Shown here: positions 1 to 6,905 of the stretch, one piece after another
Layout of the letters: every line of letters begins with the position of its first letter
How positions within the stretch are numbered: the stretch's first letter is position 1
Assembly (NCBI GenBank): GCA_023621895.1
Contig: JAMOAF010000217.1
Location: 1 to 12,412 of the forward strand
Direction of reading: 5' to 3'
From: Planctomycetota bacterium
GTDB taxonomy: Bacteria; Planctomycetota; Planctomycetia; Pirellulales; Thermoguttaceae
DNA length: 12,412 nt
The notes under the pieces: model-generated
Databases searched by the model: none
What the model was told of the DNA's origin: nothing
What the model saw: the letters and a program-made list of their open reading frames with translations, nothing else
Position numbers and translations under genes: made by a program

Positions 1-3000
1 TGCTTGCCCGGCGAGCCGTTGCCCAACATCAACCACTGCGGCGGGCCGGCGTGCGAGGCGTCTCGCCGGACCTCCCAGTCCTCGGACCAGGTCTTGCCAT
101 CGGCCGAGCCGCAGCAGAGGATCGTTTCCGGCGTCAAGCGGATTTTCACCCAGTTGGCGGCATAGGGGAACCAGCCGGCAACCGGTTGCCTGTTGATGGC
201 CGATCCCGTGCGATTGCCGGCCCCGGAGACGAGATAGAAGAACTTGCCCTGGCTTGCGCCCGGGCTGGCCTGAACGTATTGGCCGTTGGGCCAAACCAGG
301 AACAGGCTGGGCCCCCAGGCGTCCATCCCGCCCGAGGCTGCGTCGAGGATGCCGGCCCAGGAAGTCCCCTCGTGCAAGTCTCTGTGCCAGGCGGGAGAGA
401 GTTCCGGGCCGTCGAAGCGATCGGCGAGTTCGTTGATGATCGTCTCCGGCACCGGCAGGTCGGCGCCGAGCGCCGCGGTTTCAACTGGATACTTTCCGGC
501 TGGGCCGACGATCACGAGTCGCACATCGTGCCTCGGCACGCGGAGTTGGAATCCGCGGCCCGCGGCCCCGGCGCGGAGCGGCACCGGCTCTCCGGTTTCG
601 GCGTCCGCGGCCGCCAGCTCGCCCGGATCGAGTTTCAGCCGGTCCCAATCGGGCTCGATCGCGGCCACGGCGGGCTGCTCGCCCACGTTGCCCACCAGGA
701 ACAGCGCTCCGCCGGGACGATGGTAGAGGCTCGTCAACACCCCGGCCCGATCGCACTGCACCCAGGGGGGCGTGGACCAATAACCGGCAAACCGCACGTC
801 CTTTTCCCAGGTGCGGAAGATGTTGCGCGCGTGGCGCAGCCGGCAGACGGTGCGCAAGTCGCGGGTCCCGAAGCTCCCCAGGTCCTGATCGTTCAGCAGG
901 GCCAGCATCATCATCGAGCGGGTGTCGCGTGCCAGGTCGGGCGCCGCGGGCTGCGGCGAGGACATGCCGATCATCGACGGCTGGCCGAACTGGCGCGCCG
1001 GATTGTAGGCCACGTAGCGGTCGATCGAGCCGTAGAAGTCGAGGTTGTCGCGATCCGCGAACGGGTTGTAGTAGCCGTGCTCGCACGGCGCCCAGATGCC
1101 GATGAAGGCGTAAGCCGGCATGTAGTGCGCGTGGCAGTGCTGCGAGTCCCAGAGGAAGTTCGGCCGGCGGTGCATGTGGTTGACGTAGGCGGCGCGTTTC
1201 CACCGCTCGCGATAGACCCACAGTCCGGAGGAATACACCTTGCGGCCGTCCTCGCGCACGAAACCCAGGTCGAGCTGTTCGTCGTACACGGCCTTGGGGT
1301 AGCCGGTGTCGTCGTAGAAGCCCGACAGGGCCGTGTGCCGCAAGGCCTCGTCGTAGGCGTAGGTGATGAACTCCACGTAGCTGGGCACGGGATTGACGTG
1401 GAGGATGATGTACAGATCGCGGTTGTCGCCGTAGAAGCGGTTCTTCCATTCCCATTCGCGCGGCGTGTTGTTGGCCTCCCAGGTATCCTTATCGATGCCC
1501 CATTCGCCGCGGAAGACGCGGGTCTCTTCGAAACCTTTGGGTATTGTGCCCCAGTAGTGATACCCGCCGACGGCGGCGAGGCCGGCGGCCAGCGCCTGTT
1601 CGATCTTCTCCTTGCTCCGCTGCTGCTGCGGGGCCGTCGTGCCCGGGTGGATGCAATGGGTGCCGCCGGCCAACGTATAGCCGCTGCCGGCGGTGGGCGC
1701 CAGGCTGAACGTCCGCGGGGCGTCGGCCGGGTCGCCGCCGCACTGGATGCCGCGCCAGCCCTCCGGCAGCGCCTTGGTGGGGCCGGCCTGGAAGGCGAAC
1801 TCCAGCGTCCGCGGGGCGGCCAGTTCCCACGGCTTGTCGACGAGGTTCAGCCACAACACCAGGTCGTCGCCCTCGCGATGCGCCTCGACGGCCGGCGCGT
1901 CGTCGCGGATCAACCAGCCCCTGTCGCTGTCCGCCGCGTAGCAGAAGCAGGTCTCGTAATCGCCCACCCAGAAGAGCGTGGCGAACGTCGGCGAGCAACA
2001 GACCGAGCGCGTCGTGTTCAGGCTGTCGAACACGCGGCCGGGACGGTCCGGCAACACGGCTGCTTGGACCGTCACCCCTTGGGTATCGCCGGCCGCCGAG
2101 TAGAACCGGGCATAGCGGGCCGCCAGCGGCACCTTGAGTCGGAGGCGATTGACGTGCGCGCGGTCCTGTTGCGGTCCGTAGGTCATCCGGTAAATCAGAA
2201 AGCCGTCGTACTCGATCATGCCGTGCAACTGGATCTTCAGGTCGCCGGCCTGCAACACCGACTGGCCTTCCACCTTGGCCGGCTTCGCGCCGGTCACCCG
2301 GAACGGCTCGGCCACGCGGACTTCCACGGGCCGGCCGTCGACCTCGGCCAACAGTTCGGCCTTGCGGCTGAGCAGTTCCTTGCCTTGTGAAGTGACGCTC
2401 TCGGGCAGTCCGGCGGCGTCGAACCGGTACCGGCGACCCCACAGGTCGATTGTCGACCCCGTGACTGCCAGCGGCCGGTAGAGCTCGGGCACCTCGTCGC
2501 CCACGCCCCGAGGATGCTTCATCCAGTCGAAGATTCGCTTCTCGAACCAATCGTCGTAATCGACCAGCACCTCTCCCTGGCCCGCGACGACCTTCACTTT
2601 GACCACGTATTCGCCCTCGGGCAGGTCCTTCGTCGGGCTGCGCCACACGCCCCGATGGTCGCGGAACTCGGTCAGATCGCCATGGAGGACGGGCGGGGCT
2701 GATTCCCGGCCCGTGGGGAACACCCGCACCTCGGCCCGGGGCGGCTCGCCCGTGTAGCCCGTCTTCTTGGCCCACGCCGTGTAGTCCACTTCAACGGCCA
2801 GTCGCTCCAGCGAGGGCAGAAAGCGTGGGAACACGTAGACCAAGGGCACCTGGGGCGCCCGGCGCTTGGCATAGCGCGGCAGCGGCAAGTCGACGTTCCG
2901 CTGGGCCGACATCAGCCGCCTGCCCGATGCGTCGGTGACCTCCAGCGTCAGTTGGTTGAACTTCAGCAGCTCCTGGCCGCCGCCGAGGCTGACCTCGACC

Positions 3001-3926
3001 ACTTCGCCGGGCTGCACCGCGACCTCCTTCTGGTCCTTGCCCACTTCGGCCGGGGCCTGGTCCCGCGTGTTCTGTCCGCGGCAGTTAAGGGCAAGCCGCA
3101 CCTGCTGCGCCCGAGGGGTCCCATTGGCCACTTCCAGCGTAAGGTTCAATCGGCCGGCGGCCAGGGCCTCGGCGCCGAGCAGGCGAATGGCCGGGGCGGT
3201 GCGGTCGAACGTGACGTTGCCGCCCACGCGGCCGTCGTTCATCGCGCCGGTCTTCCAGGCGCAGTACTGGTAGCTGTAGTAGGTGCGGTCGAAGTTCATC
3301 CGCCACACGGTGCCGTCCCGGGGCAACTCCTTGCGGATGGCGGCCAGCGGAATCCGCACTTCACAGGACCAATAGGCGCCGTCGACGGCGTGGGCCACCT
3401 CGGCTCCACCCTCCCAGGAATTGTGATCCTCGGCCGACAGGGGAACGAACTTGCAGTCCCATACCGTGCCGATCGAATTGAGCACCCAGTAGAAGGCCGG
3501 AAAGTCGAATTGCTTGAGGTCCTCGCCAGCCCCCGGGGCGATCATCATCTCCACGCAATCGTCGCCGCAGATTCGCAGGCTGTCGTGCTGCGAGCAACGG
3601 GCCACCAGCCCATTGGTGCTCGACTCGACCGATTCCATGGCCACGTAGAGGTTATCGCGGTCGCGGAAGACGTAGAACACGGGCTGCTCTTGCCGGACGG
3701 GCCCCCACTCGAAGAGGCTCACAGCCGCGGCGTATCGCCACTCGTCGGGGGAGAGCTTGCCGTCGATCACCGGCGGCGCGGCGCACCACGGGATGGTGAG
3801 CTCCGGATCGGCCAGGCCGGCAGCGCCCGCCCGTGCCGCGGCCGCGACAAGCCACGCCGCGAGCGCGGCCAGAACGATCCCCAGACTCGATCCAGATCGC
3901 CGCATTGGTAACGCCGTGCGAGCCAC
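1..3926 (-). CDS. Large secreted CBM9-like / GH123-N (DUF6067)-like carbohydrate-active protein, C-terminus cut by window edge
   Basis: One minus-strand frame stays open from 3926 to the left edge (about 1308 residues, no stop), so the C-terminus is missing. I chose GTG 3926 because a strong GGGAGG lies 7 nt upstream; the next in-frame ATG (3905) has no such site. Residues 1-33 form a signal peptide (RR, long Ala/Leu core, AAARA then GA), so the product is exported. Residues about 50-240 look like a CBM9/DOMON-type sugar-binding domain (VIDGKLSPDEW around D55). Residues about 440-740 resemble the beta-sandwich of GH123-N/DUF6067 proteins (GVGDEVP, WGRRYRF, SQGKELL near 513). Residues about 750-1060 look barrel-like, with FYDDTG at 870-875 and WDSQHCHAHY at 926-935. 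From about 1160 a ConA/DUF1349-like domain begins (ADRFDGPELSPAW). An adjacent Asp-Glu pair as in GH123 was not identified, so enzymatic activity and substrate are inferred only. It is divergent from the hydrolase gene at 4627. Confidence 0.85.
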   Translation of the reverse strand, partial: MARTALPMRRSGSSLGIVLAALAAWLVAAAARAGAAGLADPELTIPWCAAPPVIDGKLSPDEWRYAAAVSLFEWGPVRQEQPVFYVFRDRDNLYVAMESVESSTNGLVARCSQHDSLRICGDDCVEMMIAPGAGEDLKQFDFPAFYWVLNSIGTVWDCKFVPLSAEDHNSWEGGAEVAHAVDGAYWSCEVRIPLAAIRKELPRDGTVWRMNFDRTYYSYQYCAWKTGAMNDGRVGGNVTFDRTAPAIRLLGAEALAAGRLNLTLEVANGTPRAQQVRLALNCRGQNTRDQAPAEVGKDQKEVAVQPGEVVEVSLGGGQELLKFNQLTLEVTDASGRRLMSAQRNVDLPLPRYAKRRAPQVPLVYVFPRFLPSLERLAVEVDYTAWAKKTGYTGEPPRAEVRVFPTGRESAPPVLHGDLTEFRDHRGVWRSPTKDLPEGEYVVKVKVVAGQGEVLVDYDDWFEKRIFDWMKHPRGVGDEVPELYRPLAVTGSTIDLWGRRYRFDAAGLPESVTSQGKELLSRKAELLAEVDGRPVEVRVAEPFRVTGAKPAKVEGQSVLQAGDLKIQLHGMIEYDGFLIYRMTYGPQQDRAHVNRLRLKVPLAARYARFYSAAGDTQGVTVQAAVLPDRPGRVFDSLNTTRSVCCSPTFATLFWVGDYETCFCYAADSDRGWLIRDDAPAVEAHREGDDLVLWLNLVDKPWELAAPRTLEFAFQAGPTKALPEGWRGIQCGGDPADAPRTFSLAPTAGSGYTLAGGTHCIHPGTTAPQQQRSKEKIEQALAAGLAAVGGYHYWGTIPKGFEETRVFRGEWGIDKDTWEANNTPREWEWKNRFYGDNRDLYIILHVNPVPSYVEFITYAYDEALRHTALSGFYDDTGYPKAVYDEQLDLGFVREDGRKVYSSGLWVYRERWKRAAYVNHMHRRPNFLWDSQHCHAHYMPAYAFIGIWAPCEHGYYNPFADRDNLDFYGSIDRYVAYNPARQFGQPSMIGMSSPQPAAPDLARDTRSMMMLALLNDQDLGSFGTRDLRTVCRLRHARNIFRTWEKDVRFAGYWSTPPWVQCDRAGVLTSLYHRPGGALFLVGNVGEQPAVAAIEPDWDRLKLDPGELAAADAETGEPVPLRAGAAGRGFQLRVPRHDVRLVIVGPAGKYPVETAALGADLPVPETIINELADRFDGPELSPAWHRDLHEGTSWAGILDAASGGMDAWGPSLFLVWPNGQYVQASPGASQGKFFYLVSGAGNRTGSAINRQPVAGWFPYAANWVKIRLTPETILCCGSADGKTWSEDWEVRRDASHAGPPQWLMLGNGSPGK

Positions 3927-3933
3927 GAGTCGA

Positions 3934-3939
3934 CCTCCC
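3934..3939 (-). promoter_or_regulatory. Ribosome binding site that decides a GTG start
   Basis: On the minus strand GGGAGG is followed by 7 nt and then GTG at 3926-3924, in frame with the large secreted protein. The downstream ATG at 3905 would be 28 nt from this site and has no other purine-rich stretch at a usable distance, so GTG is preferred. The choice adds seven residues (MARTALP) to the n-region of the signal peptide and does not change the rest of the protein. Confidence 0.7.
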
Positions 3940-4019
3940 GCTTGCCGGATTGTGGTTGTTCATGGGACCGATCCGGCACGAATCGATCCGCGCAAATGCT
4001 ATCACATTGCCGGGCGCAG

Positions 4020-4328
4020 CTACATCTCCACCCACTCGCCCGGGATCGGAGCGGGGTACCGGCCCTGGTCATCGGCCTGGCACGGAGCGGGGGTGTTTTC
4101 GCCAGCGGCGCCGATGTTGGGGCAGAAGAGGAACTTCGAGGCCAGCGCCTCCTCCAAGGTCACGATCCGGCCGCAGTGGACCGCCGCCCGGCCCATCAGG
4201 GCCACGAGGTTCGACATCGCCGACCGCTTCGCCTCCATGTGCTTGCGGTTGCTGCGGATCGCATCGATCAGCACGTTCCACTCGTCCTGCCAGGGGCTGA
4301 GTCTTGTTCTCCGGCGGCGCCATGTCAA
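4020..4328 (-). pseudogene. C-terminal remnant of a Gfo/Idh/MocA-family oxidoreductase
   Basis: The frame from about 4298 down to a TAG at 4022-4020 matches my knowledge of the C-terminal end of planctomycete-type Gfo/Idh/MocA oxidoreductases: SPWQDEWNVLIDAIRSNR, then EAKRSAMSNLVALMGR, GRIVTLEEALAS, and a terminal YPAPIPGEW. About 92 residues are recognisable against some 400 or more in a full protein. The N-terminal NAD-binding Rossmann fold with its GxGxxG motif is absent, and sequence right of about 4300 shows no homology I recognise in any minus frame. The only available start in this frame is a TTG at 4328 without a convincing Shine-Dalgarno site. Family members oxidise or epimerise sugars or polyols using NAD(P), which would fit the neighbouring saccharolytic genes. 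It lies on the same strand as, and 93 nt upstream of, the large secreted protein. I read it as a decayed or deletion-truncated gene; a stand-alone small protein is a less likely alternative. Confidence 0.7.
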
Positions 4329-4545
4329 GTGCCCCCGAAGGACTGCGGGGGCGGGAGATATCGACGGCAGGCCACGTTTTTCCCAGAATGTGTTGTCGCG
4401 TCCGGCAATCGCAGCCCGTGGCGAACGCTCTGTCTAAAGGTGGAATGCCGATTTCCAGATACGTCATTTACAGCGAGCTGTCAGGCGGTCTAGGCTTGGA
4501 GGTTGGAATGCCCTTTAATCGGCGATATGCGGACCGCGCCGGGCA
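4329..4545. other. Gene-free stretch upstream of the plus-strand hydrolase
   Basis: I see no convincing coding region here on either strand. Short open frames exist but show no recognisable family, start signal or codon pattern. The stretch contains a near-direct repeat (GGTGGAATGCC at 4439-4449 and GGTTGGAATGCC at 4501-4512). It may hold the lost 5' part of the oxidoreductase remnant in unrecognisable form, and promoter elements for the gene at 4627. No clear -35/-10 pair could be assigned. Confidence 0.4.
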
Positions 4546-4563
4546 GGCACGAGCGCTTGTGCC
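4546..4563. promoter_or_regulatory. 18-bp near-perfect palindrome, possible LacI-family operator
   Basis: GGCACGAGCGCTTGTGCC is two 9-bp half-sites with a single mismatched (G-T) position and no spacer. Its centre, AGCGCT, fits the ANCGNT core known for LacI/GalR-family operators. It ends 63 nt before the ATG of the secreted hydrolase, a plausible place for a repressor site controlling a sugar-utilisation gene. There is no T-run on either side, so an intrinsic terminator is unlikely. No regulator gene is present in the window and one site alone can arise by chance, so this is tentative. Confidence 0.3.
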
Positions 4564-4626
4564 GGGCTGAAAGAACAGAGTATCCAATTGTTGGCCGTTG
4601 ACTGACTCGTTGCCGGAGACTCCCCG

Positions 4627-6858
4627 ATGATCAAGACAAGTGTTTTTGGAATGGCCTTCTTGCTGGCGGCCAGTGCGGTTTGCGCGGAACCGGCGGGGTT
4701 CTGGCGATTCGAAGGCGGGCAGCCGGGCGAGGCAGCGGCCGTTGTGGCCTCGGACGTGAACGGGGCGGCGATGGCCGGAAAAGCGGGCGTATCCGGCCAG
4801 GGTTCGCCGCCGGTCTATGACGGCGAGGCGTTGCACAAGGAGCTTTGGGATGGCCTGACGGGGAAGCCGGTTGTGACCGGCAACGGTGCGTCGCTGCGAT
4901 TCAGAGCGCCTGAGGATGCGCCGCCCGGCGGCGCGCCGGTGGGCGCTGAGGTGGTGGTGCCGGGCGGTGATCCGGCGGCAAGGCCGGAAAGCTTCACGGT
5001 CGAGGCATTCGTCAAGATCGCGGCGCATGTGCCGCGCCACGCGCTGATCGCAAGCAAGCGCCGCAACGGGCAGACGGGCGCGAGCTGGTCGCTCTCGATC
5101 ACGCCCGGGGGGGCCCTCGGCGCGCGGTTCGATACCGAGCGCGGCGAGGGCGCGGAGCGCGTCGGGCAGTTCAACCAGTGTCTCGGCGGGGCACGGATTG
5201 CGGACGACGGCGCTTGGCACCACGCGGCTCTCACGTATGACGGGCAGACGCAACAGGCTTCGCTCTATCTGGACTACCAGCGGTGCGGCGGGGGGAAGGT
5301 GGCGTCGGCGCTGGTCTACGATGAGAGCGACCTGGTGATCGGGCGCGGATTGGACGGGTGGCTGGACGAGGTGCGATTGACGCCCGAGGCGCTGCATCGA
5401 GAACAGTTCCTGCGGCCGGTGCGGTTCTTCTCCGACATGCAGCGGGAACCGGCGGTGACGGTGCCGCTCTTGGACCAGACGCCGACCCGCGTGCAGTCGG
5501 CGCTGAAGCCGGCGCTAGAGCGAATCGGCACGCTGATCCCGAAGCCCGTGGGTCAACTGGAGACCCCGATGTGGTCGCTGGGATGCGAGACGCTGGACCG
5601 CGACCTGGCGAACTGGAGCGCGTACCGGGGCTACCTGGCGCCGCTGGGCATCAAGCGAATCCGGCTCCAGGGCGGCTGGAACCGGACGGAGACGAAGAAG
5701 GGGGAATACGACTTCGCATGGCTCGACCGCATCGTGGACGACGCGATTTCACTGGGGTTGGAGGTGTGCCTCGAAACCTCGTATGGGAACAGGCTCTACG
5801 ACCCGCAAGCCGCCTTGGGGCCCGGAGGCCTGTTGCCGGCCGGCGAGGAGACGCTGGCGGCGTGGGACCGGTGGGTCGAGGCGATGGTGCGGCATTACGC
5901 GCCCAAGGGCGTGAAAGAATGGATGATGTACAATGAGCCGAACCTGCGCAAGGAAAACACGCTGGAAAAGATTGTCGCCAACAACATCCGCACGGCGGAG
6001 ATCATCAAGCGGATCGATCCGGAAGCGAAGATCGGCGCGATGGTGCTCGCCGGCCTGCCGGTGGAGGCAATCAAGACCATGCTGGAGATGATCAAGTCGC
6101 AGGGCAAGCTGGACCTGTTCCACTGGGCGATCTATCACGGTTACAGCGGGAACCCCGACCGCCTGAACGAGCGGATGGCGGAGTTGTGCGCGATGCTGGC
6201 GGAAGTGGCGCCGAACATCAAGGCCTGGCAGGGCGAGGCCGGGTGCGCGTCCGAGGAGGTGCAATTCGCGCTCTCCGGGATCGACTGGACCGAGTACTCG
6301 CACGCCAAATGGAATGCACGGCGGATGCTGTGCGACATCGGCCACGGCGTCGAGTCCTCGGTATTCACGATCTCGGACCTGGGCTACCATAAAGACTTCA
6401 TCTCGCGTTACGGGCTGCTGAAGACGAATCCCGACAACTCGATCATCAAGGTGAAGACGGCGTACTACACGGTCCAGAACGTGGTGACCGTGTTCAACGG
6501 CGCGCTGGAGCGGGCGCCGGATCATGCCCTGGCAATCGCCGGAACGGGGAAAGAGCTGACGTGGTTCGCCTTCCGCGACAAGAAGAGCGGGCTGGACGTG
6601 GTGACGTTGTGGGACGGTACGGAGATTCCGTCCAACGCCTCGGAGATCGAGACGGTGCAGGTGACGATCAAGGGCGGCCGGCTGAAGGAGCCGGTGTGGG
6701 TGGACCTGGTTACCGGCAACATCTACGCAATCGGGCCGGAGCAGATGGCGGTGGAGGGCGAAACGGTCGTGTTCAAAGATGTGCCGGTGTACGACGGGCC
6801 TGGGGTGCTCACGGACCGGAGCTTGCTCGATTTCGTGCCGGCGAGGAAGAAGAAGTAA
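4627..6858 (+). CDS. Secreted LamG-domain clan GH-A (GH39-like) glycoside hydrolase
   Basis: A 743-residue exported protein. ATG 4627 has GGAG 8 nt upstream and opens directly into a signal peptide (residues 1-20, ending AVCA before EP). Residues about 21-258 form a LamG/concanavalin-like jelly roll (GFWRFEGG, SFTVEAFVKI, DDGAWHHAALTYDG, LDGWLDEVRL). From about 300 to 640 the protein looks like a clan GH-A (beta/alpha)8 barrel: SLGCETLDRDL, then KRIRLQGGWNRTE, then MMYNEPN with the expected acid/base Glu437 after Asn436, and AWQGEAGC with Glu537 as expected nucleophile. The roughly 100-residue spacing suits retaining clan-A enzymes. The last ~100 residues look like a small C-terminal beta-domain. 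GH39 is my best guess; other clan-A families remain possible and the substrate cannot be read from sequence. Together with the SGNH gene 47 nt downstream it probably forms an operon. Confidence 0.85.
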   Translation: MIKTSVFGMAFLLAASAVCAEPAGFWRFEGGQPGEAAAVVASDVNGAAMAGKAGVSGQGSPPVYDGEALHKELWDGLTGKPVVTGNGASLRFRAPEDAPPGGAPVGAEVVVPGGDPAARPESFTVEAFVKIAAHVPRHALIASKRRNGQTGASWSLSITPGGALGARFDTERGEGAERVGQFNQCLGGARIADDGAWHHAALTYDGQTQQASLYLDYQRCGGGKVASALVYDESDLVIGRGLDGWLDEVRLTPEALHREQFLRPVRFFSDMQREPAVTVPLLDQTPTRVQSALKPALERIGTLIPKPVGQLETPMWSLGCETLDRDLANWSAYRGYLAPLGIKRIRLQGGWNRTETKKGEYDFAWLDRIVDDAISLGLEVCLETSYGNRLYDPQAALGPGGLLPAGEETLAAWDRWVEAMVRHYAPKGVKEWMMYNEPNLRKENTLEKIVANNIRTAEIIKRIDPEAKIGAMVLAGLPVEAIKTMLEMIKSQGKLDLFHWAIYHGYSGNPDRLNERMAELCAMLAEVAPNIKAWQGEAGCASEEVQFALSGIDWTEYSHAKWNARRMLCDIGHGVESSVFTISDLGYHKDFISRYGLLKTNPDNSIIKVKTAYYTVQNVVTVFNGALERAPDHALAIAGTGKELTWFAFRDKKSGLDVVTLWDGTEIPSNASEIETVQVTIKGGRLKEPVWVDLVTGNIYAIGPEQMAVEGETVVFKDVPVYDGPGVLTDRSLLDFVPARKKK

Positions 6859-6893
6859 CCCAATCGCGCGCCGGCGGCAAGCGGCGGACCGAA

Positions 6894-6900
6894 AAGGAGG
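6894..6900 (+). promoter_or_regulatory. Strong ribosome binding site setting the start of the SGNH protein
   Basis: AAGGAGG stands 5 nt before ATG 6906 and only 2 nt before ATG 6903. The spacing favours 6906. The frame is open upstream as far as 6561 inside the preceding gene, but that extension has no signal peptide and overlaps a well-supported coding region, so the long version is not real. Confidence 0.75.
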
Positions 6901-6905
6901 CAATG

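Noticed and set aside
51..2390. A 779-codon open frame on the plus strand
   Set aside because: It lies antisense to the large secreted protein, whose minus-strand frame shows a signal peptide, RBS and domain motifs. The plus frame has no recognisable family and is rich in Arg/Ala/Gly/Val as expected for a mirror frame in GC-rich DNA.
481..2775. Two long minus-strand open frames (481-1455 and 1489-2775)
   Set aside because: They are in a different minus frame from the real gene, encode Arg/Pro/Gly-rich low-complexity sequence and show no motifs.
3975..3981. Half-site GGCACGA matching the candidate operator, upstream of the large secreted protein
   Set aside because: The second half-site is missing, and a 7-bp match is expected by chance in this composition.
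6561..6905. Long upstream extension of the SGNH protein frame
   Set aside because: It overlaps 298 nt of the well-supported hydrolase gene, lacks a signal peptide, and the strong AAGGAGG before 6906 marks the true start.
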